Positions 1-6,921 of a stretch of DNA of 10,406 nucleotides are shown piece by piece. The first letter of the stretch is position 1; each line of letters begins with the position of its first letter. The stretch comes from DATEZO01 sp035255485 (lineage in GTDB: Bacteria > Pseudomonadota > Gammaproteobacteria > Burkholderiales > Burkholderiaceae_D), in assembly GCA_035255485.1 (NCBI GenBank), contig DATEZO010000063.1, positions 1-10,406 of the forward strand, written 5' to 3'. The notes under the pieces were generated by a model. It was given only the letters and a program-made list of their open reading frames with translations. It searched no databases and was not told where the DNA came from. The position numbers and the translations under genes were made by a program.

Positions 1-374
1 GCGGGCCGGAGGATTGCCGTTACCTGCTGCTGCGCAGCTATAAGAACTGGGACTTCCCCAAGGGCATGGTCGAAGCGAACGAGACACCGTTTGCGGCCGC
101 ATGTCGCGAAGTACGCGAGGAAACTTCGCTGGATCGCCTTGATTTTCTGTGGGGACGGGTTTTTTACGAAACCTTGCCTTACGGTCCGGGCAAAGTCGCA
201 CGCTATTATGTTGCCGTCACCCACACCGATACGGTGGCATTGCCGGTCAATCTGCAATGTGGGCACCCCGAGCATAACGAATTCCGTTGGCGCAGGTACA
301 GTGATGCCCGTAGTCTTTTGCCGCCACGTTTATTGCCCGTAATAGACTGGGCACATGCATTGACAGGCTGCTAG
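1..374 (+). CDS. Nudix hydrolase, 3' part (5' end outside window)
   Basis: The reading frame is open from base 3 and ends at TAG 372-374, so about 123 C-terminal residues are visible. The Nudix box begins in the GMVEANE stretch (bases 63-83) and continues 7 residues later as REVREETSL. This fits G-x5-E-x7-REUxEExGU, except that the usual Gly before the last hydrophobic residue is Ser. The glutamates that bind the divalent cation are all present. The preceding YKNWDFPKG resembles the (K)xWxxPKG segment of Ap4A-hydrolase-like and other small Nudix proteins that split nucleoside diphosphates linked to another moiety; the substrate cannot be told from this. The gene converges on the DUF2279 gene, with only 20 bases between the stops and no clear terminator there. 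The family call is secure; the sub-family is a guess. Confidence 0.88.
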   Translation, partial: GPEDCRYLLLRSYKNWDFPKGMVEANETPFAAACREVREETSLDRLDFLWGRVFYETLPYGPGKVARYYVAVTHTDTVALPVNLQCGHPEHNEFRWRRYSDARSLLPPRLLPVIDWAHALTGC

Positions 375-394
375 CAGGAATATGATCCTTCTTG

Positions 395-1369
395 TCAATC
401 CGGACGAAGCGTATGTCCCGCCAATGCGTCCGTGCCCGGAATTTGCACAAACTCCAGCACGGTATCAGTGACATGCTGCGTCCGTTTCCATTTATCCAAG
501 CCCTTGAATACGGTCTCTCCGAGCAGCTCGGACAAATTCAGCGATATACCGGCGTAAACATGGCGCGAACGGTTGCTGGCGGCACTGGACGGGTGATCGG
601 AATAGCCGCGAGAGCCATACCCGATTGCCACTTCAACATAGCGCAGCCACGGATAGTCGTGCAAAGCAGGTACACCGCTGGCCTTGGCAACGAGCAGATA
701 TGTCTGGCCGGAATAGTCACCGAATGGATCAAAATTGTGGTGGCCGGACCGCGATGGCCGATAGAGCAACCGCAGATCCAGCAAGCGATCAAGCCGCGAA
801 TTATTTTCCAGTAACAGTGCTGCGCCCACTCCCGCGACATTCATGAACACATCCTCCTTGCTGAAGCGCCATTTTTTCGAAAATCCGTCTGCGATTTCGA
901 CTGTCATGTATGTGCCAAACGTCAGCCAGGCCGCCAGTTCGAGCGATTGCCCAGGACTGTTTCCAGCCCATTCGAATACGCGCGCAAACAAGCGCGTACC
1001 GGCGTAATTCATGTAGAAATGGCCCAGCTTGTCTGCACCGCCGCTATATGTATTTTGCCCAAACCAGCCTTCGTTAACGGTGCGAAAATTGTTGTTGAAT
1101 CCTTCTTTCCACCAATTATTCCTACCATACAGGCCAACTGCAAATGCATTACCGACAATGACGCCCCAGGTGCGACGCCGCACCAGATCGGCATCCTGAT
1201 TTCCCACAAGATCCTGCCCGCTTTTCCAATCGGATACATAGTGGTCCGCACTATCGGCCGGATATTTGCGGATGATGGAGTCAAGTCCGGCCAAATCGGA
1301 CGCTACCTCACCGGCTTGCGCATGAGCAAGGGAAAACACCATTACAATGAATAAAAATAGAGTATTCAT
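395..1369 (-). CDS. DUF2279 (YfiM-like) exported protein
   Basis: The protein has 324 residues. Residues 1-19 form a signal peptide: a short hydrophobic core (LFLFIVMVFSLA) followed by AHAQA, a good signal peptidase I site, so the product should be periplasmic or membrane-attached. There is no lipobox Cys, unlike some YfiM-like lipoproteins. The DUF2279 core is visible: GGADKLGHFYMNY (110-122), TVEIADGFS (156-164) and SKEDVFMNVAG (170-180). The order DKxGHF, then E-x2-DG, then D-x3-N-x2-G resembles the motif order of VanZ-like membrane proteins, but this is resemblance only. The C-terminal third has alternating polar/apolar stretches (YVEVAIGYGSRG, HVYAGISLNL) that could be beta strands. The ATG is the only possible start near the signal peptide, because an in-frame TGA lies immediately upstream; no clear Shine-Dalgarno sequence precedes it. 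The biochemical function of the family is unknown. Confidence 0.85.
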   Translation of the reverse strand: MNTLFLFIVMVFSLAHAQAGEVASDLAGLDSIIRKYPADSADHYVSDWKSGQDLVGNQDADLVRRRTWGVIVGNAFAVGLYGRNNWWKEGFNNNFRTVNEGWFGQNTYSGGADKLGHFYMNYAGTRLFARVFEWAGNSPGQSLELAAWLTFGTYMTVEIADGFSKKWRFSKEDVFMNVAGVGAALLLENNSRLDRLLDLRLLYRPSRSGHHNFDPFGDYSGQTYLLVAKASGVPALHDYPWLRYVEVAIGYGSRGYSDHPSSAASNRSRHVYAGISLNLSELLGETVFKGLDKWKRTQHVTDTVLEFVQIPGTDALAGHTLRPD

Positions 1370-1614
1370 TCAACTTGGTTCTGTAGACAAAACCCATCGT
1401 CAACGGTCTGATGATCTGAAAAAGACTGCTTGCAGGCCGCCACAAGGGGAAGAATTCGCCGGCTTGACCAGACAAACAGATGCGCTGGTAAACGCGCGGC
1501 AAATTGGCTGGCGCCCGGGCATAAGCCGGCGACGTCGACCGCAATCCAGAAAAACAAGGTATCGCGCGCTGGCCACGCAAGGCCGGGCACGACGATCCAG
1601 ACCGCCAGCACCAT
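1366..1614 (-). CDS. Possible small membrane protein ORF upstream of and overlapping DUF2279
   Basis: This ORF of 82 codons (ATG at 1614) ends in the same ATGA that starts the DUF2279 gene, so stop and start overlap by 4 bases, an arrangement typical of translationally coupled genes. Its first part is strongly hydrophobic (VLAVWIVVPGLAW, then LFFWIAVDVAGL) and could be one or two membrane segments. Codons there favour G/C at the third position as in real genes of this window. Against it, the frame stays open about 46 codons further upstream without another standard start, no Shine-Dalgarno sequence is seen before the ATG, and I recognise no family. It may be a real short gene, the 3' remnant of a longer membrane-protein gene, or chance. 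Confidence 0.3.
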   Translation of the reverse strand: MVLAVWIVVPGLAWPARDTLFFWIAVDVAGLCPGASQFAARLPAHLFVWSSRRILPLVAACKQSFSDHQTVDDGFCLQNQVE

Positions 1615-2010
1615 CGTGCCAATATGGCCGATACAATCCTGGATATGCTTTCCGTATTCACGTTGGCCTGACGTGATCAGACAAGCGGCAATCGACTCCA
1701 GAATAGAAGACCGCCTGTTTCCAGAAACTGATCCGCGATAAAAATCGTGATTTCATCTGGAATCCATCTGCAAAAGCCCCGATCCTTTGACAGTCGTCAA
1801 GGCAGGCCTGCCGGCATGTCCATACGCTTGAACATGCCAGGCGCTTAAAATCTTCAAAAAATCTGTTGCCGTCAATTACGGCACCTGTGTTGCTGCACTC
1901 CTTGCCAGGGCGAACCAGCCTTGCTTCGTCGTACACCAGGCAGGGATCTCCATATGACAGCAACAGGGAATCTGCCTCATTATTTTTTGATGCTCCAAGG
2001 ACATCTCGCG
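1615..2010. other. Intergenic stretch without a convincing gene
   Basis: Between the minus-strand DUF2279 unit and the plus-strand lipoprotein gene I see no recognisable protein. A minus-strand open frame (1658-2020) is rich in Cys and Arg and matches no family I know. Promoters for both flanking units should lie here because the genes diverge, but no -35/-10 pair is good enough to call. Confidence 0.5.
1997..2001 (+). promoter_or_regulatory. Ribosome binding site that fixes the lipoprotein start
   Basis: AAGGA lies 9 bases before the ATG at 2011. The upstream in-frame starts (TTG 1921, ATG 1954, ATG 1990) would put extra residues before an otherwise perfect lipoprotein signal peptide, so 2011 is preferred. 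Confidence 0.7.
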
Positions 2011-2469
2011 ATGCACACAAAATTTATCGGCTATGCAATCCTATGTTGCGGATTGGCCCTTTCGGGATGCGCCGCACCACCGACCCAAGAGCAAACCGGC
2101 ATGGTAATTGGCGGCGCCCTCGGTGGCGCGCTCGGTTCGCAAATCGGCGGTGGTGAAGGCAGGACCGTAGCGGCCATCATCGGCACTCTGTTTGGGGCTA
2201 CAGTCGGTGGAGCGGTTGGGCGCTCCATGGATGACAATGACCGTATCAAGGTCGCTCGCACGCTGGAGACTGTCCGTACCGGTGTGCCGTCACAATGGCG
2301 CAATCCTGATACCGGTTATCAATATTCGGTTACCCCGACGCGCACTTATGAAACGGCTGGCACACCATGCCGCGAGTTTACCGTCAACGGCATGATCGGT
2401 GGACGGAAGGAAAAAATTATTGGCACAGCTTGCCGTCAGGCTGACGGAAGTTGGCGCACGGTACAGTAA
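2011..2469 (+). CDS. Glycine-zipper outer-membrane lipoprotein (17 kDa surface antigen type)
   Basis: The product has 152 residues. A type II signal peptide ends in the lipobox LSGC, with Cys20 as the lipidation site. Residues 30-70 form a glycine zipper: GMVIGGALGGALGSQIGG, then a second GxxxG-rich helix (AAIIGTLFGATVGGAVG). This is the Glycine-zipper 2TM motif of the rickettsial 17 kDa antigen family. The C-terminal half (about 90-152) is the soluble surface-antigen domain with conserved Cys120 and Cys141 in TPCREFTVNG and GTACRQADGSW, possibly a disulfide pair in the periplasm. Residue 21 is Ala, so there is no Asp+2 inner-membrane retention signal and outer-membrane sorting is expected. 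Such proteins are thought to act in envelope integrity; the exact role is unknown. The acyl-activating fusion gene follows 55 bases downstream on the same strand and may be co-transcribed. Confidence 0.88.
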   Translation: MHTKFIGYAILCCGLALSGCAAPPTQEQTGMVIGGALGGALGSQIGGGEGRTVAAIIGTLFGATVGGAVGRSMDDNDRIKVARTLETVRTGVPSQWRNPDTGYQYSVTPTRTYETAGTPCREFTVNGMIGGRKEKIIGTACRQADGSWRTVQ

Positions 2470-2524
2470 ACTGATCCGGTTGCCTGCCGTTGCCATCTTA
2501 ATTCCGTCTCTGCAGGCATCCGCT

Positions 2525-5326
2525 GTGAGTGAAGCCGCAACCACCCCAACCGGTACCCCGGCTGCTGAACAGGTATTGGAAATCGTCCGGCAGCTGGTTC
2601 ACGAAACACATCCAAACCGCTTCCATGCGGTCACGCTGCACACCTCCTTTGAACGCGACTTGGCGCTCGACAGCCTGGCACGGGTGGAATTGATGCTGCG
2701 AGCGGGAAAGTTGTTTGGCGTTGAACTATCCACCGAAGCACTGTCACAAATCGATACGCCACACGACCTGTTGCGCTGGCTGGGACAGCCGTTACAGAAA
2801 GAGCCTGCGCCGGAGACAATGGCGGTTTCAAGTACGGCATCGGCAGTCGGCGCTCCAGACCGCGCGCAAACACTGGTGGATGTCCTGGAGTGGCACGTAG
2901 CACGCCAGCCGAACCGGCTGCATATATTGCTGCATGACGAGCAGCATATGGAACAGCCGATCTGCTATCGCGATCTGCACGATGCCGCGCAGGCTATCGC
3001 TGCCGGCCTGGCAGCACGGGGATTGCAACCCAGGCAAACCGTGGCACTGATGCTGCCCACCGGACGTGACTATCTGGCCAGCTTCTTTGGCGTGATACTG
3101 GCAGGTGGCATCCCGGTGCCGATCTACCCACCGGCACGATTGGCCCAGATCGAAGACCATTTGAAGCGGCACGCGCGTATTCTATCCAACGCCGAAGCAA
3201 CACTCATCATCACCGTCAAAGAAGCCAAGCAGGTCGCTATCCGGCTGCAAGCCGCAGTGTCCAGTCTGACCGCAATCATCACACCGAGCGAAATTGCCAC
3301 GACACCAACGCCGCTACACTACCGGCCGCAAAGCGATGACATCGCATTTCTGCAATACACGTCGGGCAGCACCGGCGATCCGAAGGGCGTCGTGCTCACG
3401 CACGCCAACCTGCTCGCCAACATCCGCGCGTTGGGACAAGCATCGCAGGTCACATCAAACGATGTGTTCGTATCCTGGCTACCGCTTTATCACGACATGG
3501 GTTTGATCGGCGCATGGTTCGGCTCCTTGTACCATGGTATCCCGCTGGTACTCATGTCGCCGCTCGCATTTCTCGCCCGGCCGGCATTTTGGCTGCAAAC
3601 TATCGCACGGCACCGCGGCACCATCTCCGGCGCACCCAACTTCGCCTATGAGTTGTGCGTGCATCACATCAGCGACGCAGCGTTGGCCGAACTCGACCTG
3701 TCGAGCTGGCGGCTGGCGTTTAACGGCGCGGAGCCGGTGAGCCCTGCCACACTGGAGTCCTTCGCCACCCGCTTTGCACCTTGCGGCCTGCGCCGCCAGG
3801 CCATCACGCCGGTATACGGCCTCGCGGAATCCTCGGTCGGGCTTGCCTTTCCCCCTCTGGGTCGCGGGCCGCGCATCGATGTAATCGAACGCAATCCGTT
3901 TGCCCACGAGGCCAAGGCCGTGCCTGCAGCCAAATCCGATGCCAATACGCTGTCGATCCCGTCGTGCGGACGTGCACTGCCGGGACACGAGATACGGATC
4001 GTCGATGATACCGGGTACGAGCTATCTGAACGCCGTGTCGGACGCCTCGAGTTTCGCGGGCCTTCCGCGACATCGGGCTACTATCGCAATCCGCAGGCTA
4101 CGGCAGAATTATTACGCGACGGATGGCACGATTCGGGCGATCATGCATACCTGGCGCAGGGGGAAGTCTTTATAGCCGGACGTGTCAAGGATCTGATCAA
4201 GCGTGGTGGCCGCAACCTTTATCCCTATGATCTGGAAGAGGCGGCCGGCAACCTGCCGGGCATACGCAAGGGATGCGTGGCGGTATTTGCCAGCTCCGAT
4301 CCCGCCACCGGCAGCGAGCGGCTGGTAATCATGGCCGAGACCCGCGAGCATGACGAATTCGCGCGGGGGGAACTGTGCCAGGCACTCAATCAAACCGCGA
4401 TTGATGTGGTCGGCATGCCCGCCGACGATACTGTCCTGGTGCCGCCGCATACGGTGCTGAAGACATCGAGCGGCAAGATCCGCCGCCTTGCCTGCCGGCA
4501 AATCTATGAGAGCGGCAACATCACGCAACGCCTTGCAAAGCCCTGGCTGCAAGCTGCGCGCTTGATGGCAGCCGGCGCGCAGGCGCACGCTACGCTCATC
4601 GCCCGGCAGGCCGGTGCATGGGTCTACGGCGGCTATGCGTGGATTGTCTTTGCCACGCTTACGTTATCCTGTGGCGGATTGATAGCGCTACTACAGCGTC
4701 CAGCGCTGGGGCGGCGCATCGCGCACTATGCGGCGCAACTGTTGTTGCGCCTGACGTTTGTTCCAGCCTCCGTCAACGGACTCGACCGGTTGCCGCGCCA
4801 GCCTCACGTGCTGGTGGTTAATCATGCAAGCTATCTGGACGCCATCCTTCTGACGGCCCTGCTGCCGCCGGTTCCCGGATACGCCTTCACCGCAAAGCGC
4901 GAGTTCGCAGATCAACGCTGGATGCGTATCCTGCTAACCGGCCTGGGTGCAATCTTCATCGAGCGCTTTGACGTAAAGCGCAGCACGGAAGACGTGGATT
5001 TGATGGTCGCAACGTTGCAGCGCGGTGACAATCTGCTGGTCTTTCCAGAGGGGGGCTTCAGCCGCGAAGCCGGACTGAAACCTTTTCATGCAGGCGCTTT
5101 CGTGGCCGCCGCCAAGGCCGGAGTGCCGGTCGTTGTCACGGGCTTGCGCGGCGTACGCAGCGCGTTGCGCGGCGAGACGTGGCAACCGCGTCGCTCGCGC
5201 ATCGAATTCGAGGTTGGCCAAGTGCTCGTGCCGTCCAGCTTCGACTGGAACGCATCCGTCAATTTAAGCAATACTGCGCGCGCAGCCATGGCAACACTAT
5301 CTGGCGAATTCCCCTCCCCCGAGTAA
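2525..5326 (+). CDS. ACP / fatty acyl-AMP ligase / PlsC-type acyltransferase fusion
   Basis: This is a 933-residue, three-domain protein numbered from GTG 2525. (1) Carrier domain, about 10-88: DLALDSLARVE holds Ser50, the expected phosphopantetheine site. (2) Adenylating enzyme, about 115-665: P-loop-like YTSGSTGDPKG (278-288), LPLYHDMGLIG (319-329), YGLAES (431-436), GRVKDLIKRGGRN (552-564) and TSSGKIRR with the catalytic Lys651. The YTSGSTGDPKG, PLYHDMGLIG and TSSGKIRR signatures point to fatty acyl-AMP ligases, which load carrier proteins rather than CoA. (3) After a hydrophobic segment (about 703-723), a lysophospholipid acyltransferase domain: NHASYLD (766-772, the HX4D catalytic motif), GAIFIERFD (808-816), FPEGGFSR (840-847) and VPVVVTGL (867-874). 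The likely path is free fatty acid to acyl-AMP, to acyl-ACP in cis, to a lysolipid or other acceptor at the inner membrane. E. coli Aas has the reverse domain order and no carrier domain. GTG 2399 would overlap the lipoprotein gene and add a non-homologous leader; GTG 2525 has a weak GCAGG 8 bases upstream. The acceptor is unknown. Confidence 0.9.
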   Translation: MSEAATTPTGTPAAEQVLEIVRQLVHETHPNRFHAVTLHTSFERDLALDSLARVELMLRAGKLFGVELSTEALSQIDTPHDLLRWLGQPLQKEPAPETMAVSSTASAVGAPDRAQTLVDVLEWHVARQPNRLHILLHDEQHMEQPICYRDLHDAAQAIAAGLAARGLQPRQTVALMLPTGRDYLASFFGVILAGGIPVPIYPPARLAQIEDHLKRHARILSNAEATLIITVKEAKQVAIRLQAAVSSLTAIITPSEIATTPTPLHYRPQSDDIAFLQYTSGSTGDPKGVVLTHANLLANIRALGQASQVTSNDVFVSWLPLYHDMGLIGAWFGSLYHGIPLVLMSPLAFLARPAFWLQTIARHRGTISGAPNFAYELCVHHISDAALAELDLSSWRLAFNGAEPVSPATLESFATRFAPCGLRRQAITPVYGLAESSVGLAFPPLGRGPRIDVIERNPFAHEAKAVPAAKSDANTLSIPSCGRALPGHEIRIVDDTGYELSERRVGRLEFRGPSATSGYYRNPQATAELLRDGWHDSGDHAYLAQGEVFIAGRVKDLIKRGGRNLYPYDLEEAAGNLPGIRKGCVAVFASSDPATGSERLVIMAETREHDEFARGELCQALNQTAIDVVGMPADDTVLVPPHTVLKTSSGKIRRLACRQIYESGNITQRLAKPWLQAARLMAAGAQAHATLIARQAGAWVYGGYAWIVFATLTLSCGGLIALLQRPALGRRIAHYAAQLLLRLTFVPASVNGLDRLPRQPHVLVVNHASYLDAILLTALLPPVPGYAFTAKREFADQRWMRILLTGLGAIFIERFDVKRSTEDVDLMVATLQRGDNLLVFPEGGFSREAGLKPFHAGAFVAAAKAGVPVVVTGLRGVRSALRGETWQPRRSRIEFEVGQVLVPSSFDWNASVNLSNTARAAMATLSGEFPSPE

Positions 5327-5458
5327 AACAACGGATATTTACCCGCTATTGGTCACGGATTCTGTTGGTCAACCGCCTACTGTCGTTGCCGCGATGCCGC
5401 ATGAGAACACGCACATCCTGAAACAAGCCCATGCTCTCTTGCGACCGATAACTTTGGA

Positions 5459-5962
5459 TCAGCGTCGCCAGCCTACTCGCAATAGATACTCTTCCTTGTT
5501 GTAGTGAAAATCAAGTTCACCTTTATAAGCATGCACCAATGCCTCGCCAATATCCCGTGCCAAATGGATATCGGTTGTCGTAATCAATAACTTGTTGCCT
5601 TGCTCCTCGATCGACATGATGCGCTGCAACGGATGCTCGGCCTTCTCACGGGTTTCCAGGTGGCGGACAAGATTGTGTATCTCATCGCGGTGATCGTGAG
5701 CAAATTGGCCTTCAATCGATACGTATCCTGCTGGCATTTTTTCAGCGATTCTCCAGCAGGCAGCACATCTGGCCTGAAGTGCATGGACGGGTGGCGTAGT
5801 CCATTGCCAGCGTCCTTGATGGTAGACAGCACCACAGTCTCTGCAAACGGATGGTTCGGATAATTTTTCATGCTTGTAATACGGGTCATGGATTGGATCA
5901 TCCAGCACCTCAAGATGCCGTCCAGCCTGAAAAGTGAATGGGGGTGGTTGTGCTGCTTTCAT
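5459..5962 (-). CDS. BCAM0308-family zinc-ribbon protein
   Basis: The protein has 167 residues. The core begins at DDPIHDPYYKHEKL (21-34) and includes CRDCGAVYHQGRWQW (40-54) and CAACWRIAEKMPAGY (66-80). The two CxxC pairs (40/43 and 66/69) should bind one zinc ion. HRDEIHNLVRHLETREKAEHPLQRI follows (91-115), then a domain running from IEEQGNKLLITTTDIHLA to the C-terminus with GEALVHAYKGELDFHY. This agrees with BCAM0308-family proteins, named after a gene in the low-oxygen-activated (lxa) locus of Burkholderia cenocepacia; the later part recalls the NMD3-like fold, suggesting RNA or ribosome contact, which is inference. The start is secure: AAGGAG (5970-5975 on the opposite strand) lies 7 bases before the ATG. 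The gene is convergent with the acyltransferase fusion and divergent from the GYD gene. Confidence 0.85.
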   Translation of the reverse strand: MKAAQPPPFTFQAGRHLEVLDDPIHDPYYKHEKLSEPSVCRDCGAVYHQGRWQWTTPPVHALQARCAACWRIAEKMPAGYVSIEGQFAHDHRDEIHNLVRHLETREKAEHPLQRIMSIEEQGNKLLITTTDIHLARDIGEALVHAYKGELDFHYNKEEYLLRVGWRR

Positions 5963-5998
5963 TGGTTTTCTCCTTGAAAAATCGATGGAGGAAAGAAA

Positions 5999-6058
5999 AT
6001 GAGCCCGGAGGTTGAAATACCTGCTTATGATATTTCTTCACTCGATATCATCTTATGA
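5999..6058 (+). CDS. Possible 19-codon ORF with strong ribosome binding site
   Basis: GGAGGA at 5987-5992 stands 6 bases before ATG 5999, which opens a frame for MSPEVEIPAYDISSLDIIL ending in TGA 6056-6058. The Shine-Dalgarno sequence is among the best in the window. The ORF lies between two divergent genes and its last codons run through the ATGATAT/ATATCAT repeats. No promoter was identified and nothing is known of such a peptide. It could be chance, because the same purine-rich stretch may have another role. Confidence 0.2.
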   Translation: MSPEVEIPAYDISSLDIIL

Positions 6059-6063
6059 TATTT
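6024..6063. promoter_or_regulatory. Operator-like cluster of ATGATAT repeats at BCAM0308 promoter
   Basis: ATGATAT occurs at 6027-6033 and 6055-6061 and its reverse complement ATATCAT at 6045-6051. The last two form a perfect 7-bp inverted repeat around a 3-base centre. The first and third copies are also part of a direct repeat CTTATGATATTT (6024-6035, 6052-6063) 28 bases apart. On the minus strand, TATCAT (6060-6055) could serve as a -10 with TTGCAG (6082-6077) as a weak -35, 16 bases away. That would place the palindrome on the BCAM0308 promoter, where a bound protein would block RNA polymerase. The regulator is unknown and the repeats do not match the FNR box. Confidence 0.4.
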
Positions 6064-6166
6064 TTTATTTCATGTTCTGCAAGATGGCCAACAGTGAAAA
6101 GCCTTTTTGTGCATTCGCAAACCCGTTACCCCTTTATCTGCTAACGTGAAGCATCAACGCCATGGA

Positions 6167-6412
6167 TTATTTCAGGCGGAACAATGTATCGTAAATTCTA
6201 GCCTCAATCGACGGCACACCCATATCAACTGCAGTCGCATATGCGAGGATTGTATTTGACTGGCAAATTGCTGTAGAGATCACAGGTATCTTCGCTCCAC
6301 TGAATATCAGCACCCGATCTGCTTCGACATGATTGCCCCGAAATTGCCCTATCGAAGAAAAGTGCAAGGCGTCGATACACAAGGCAGGATTATTAACTCT
6401 GGAAAGATCCAG
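6167..6412 (-). pseudogene. Possible decayed Asp/Glu-racemase-like fragment
   Basis: This minus-strand open frame has no credible start, and upstream it runs on as antisense of the GYD gene. Two pieces look protein-like. ADRVLIFSGAKIPVI (6322-6278) resembles the segment before the C-terminal Cys region of the Asp/Glu racemase and arylmalonate decarboxylase superfamily. SNTILAYATAVDMGV (6259-6215) followed by IYDTLFRLK before the stop resembles the conserved end of those enzymes (SNxAxxW...GV...GxLxR). The stretch usually between these pieces (LExxLGxPV) is missing, suggesting an internal deletion. Further upstream, RVNNPALCIDALHF recalls the VDALHF strand of sugar-phosphate-isomerase TIM barrels. 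The identification rests on short motifs recalled by eye and may be wrong. Confidence 0.25.
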
Positions 6413-6460
6413 AGAAGCCGCTGACGATGCGAATCTGGAGTTTTCATTGGAGAACACATC

Positions 6461-6766
6461 ATGCAAACATTTATTCTGCTGACACGCATGACGCCCGAGG
6501 TATTGAAGTCGCCGGCGTCCATGGAAGATCTCGAAAAGCGAGCAGTCGAGCATATTGAGCAAGAATGCCCGGATGTGAAATGGCTGCACAGCTATGTCTT
6601 GCTGGGCCCTTATGATTATATTGATATATTCAGGGCGCCGGATATCGATACCGCCCTGAAAGTATCCGCCATGATCCGCACGTTCGGCCGCGCCCATTCA
6701 GAAGTCTGGGGGGCAACCGAATGGGGAAACTTCAAGAACATCATTCATTCGCTCCCGACACACTAA
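6461..6766 (+). CDS. GYD-domain protein
   Basis: The protein has 101 residues, the full length of this small family. It begins with the strand MQTFILLTRMTPE, typical of GYD proteins, and contains LLGPYDYIDIFRAPD (47-61), where the name-giving G-x-YD motif is seen as GPYD. It ends with the strand/helix HSEVWGATEWGNFKNII. The predicted fold is a ferredoxin-like alpha/beta barrel that dimerises. No enzymatic activity is established for the family. GGAGA at 6449-6453, 7 bases before the ATG, supports the start. It diverges from the BCAM0308 gene and is followed after 155 bases by the phosphotransferase-like gene on the same strand. Confidence 0.85.
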   Translation: MQTFILLTRMTPEVLKSPASMEDLEKRAVEHIEQECPDVKWLHSYVLLGPYDYIDIFRAPDIDTALKVSAMIRTFGRAHSEVWGATEWGNFKNIIHSLPTH

Positions 6767-6921
6767 ATAGTCGCTCAGAAAATAGCAGGCTTCGGATATC
6801 CGGCAATGTGCGCCATCAATCACAATGGCTTATACGCGCTTACCTGGATTGCCATGCCGGAGAGATTTCATTTTTTGCCCGCTGCTCGTAAAGAAGCGGG
6901 CGCGGAATCATTCGCCCGACA
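6767..6921. other. Spacer between GYD and phosphotransferase-like genes, with palindrome and hairpin
   Basis: The spacer holds a perfect 10-bp palindrome CGGATATCCG (6793-6802) and a 7-bp hairpin GCCCGCT/AGCGGGC (6877-6883, 6895-6901) just before the next gene. The T-run (6871-6876) lies in front of the hairpin, not behind it, so it is not a standard terminator for the GYD gene. It could instead form in the leader of the downstream mRNA. Confidence 0.35.

Noticed and set aside
375..394. AGGA/TCCT inverted repeat between the Nudix and DUF2279 stops as a shared terminator
   Set aside because: A stem of 4 pairs is too weak and no proper T-run follows on either strand.
1658..2020. 120-codon minus-strand open frame before the lipoprotein gene
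   Set aside because: No family resemblance, unusual Cys/Arg content, no good ribosome binding site, and it overlaps the likely promoter and signal-peptide region of the lipoprotein gene.
2399..2524. Upstream GTG (2399) as start of the ACP/ligase/acyltransferase gene
   Set aside because: It would overlap the end of the lipoprotein gene by 71 bases and add 42 residues that do not belong to the carrier fold; GTG 2525 is more sensible.
6413..6697. N-terminal half of the minus-strand 176-codon frame as a real gene
   Set aside because: It is antisense to the well-supported GYD gene and shows no family motif; only the part beyond the GYD start was considered further.
6871..6901. T-run and GCCCGCT/AGCGGGC hairpin as terminator of the GYD gene
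   Set aside because: The T-run lies before the hairpin on the + strand, and on the - strand the stem is followed by A residues, so neither orientation gives a rho-independent terminator.
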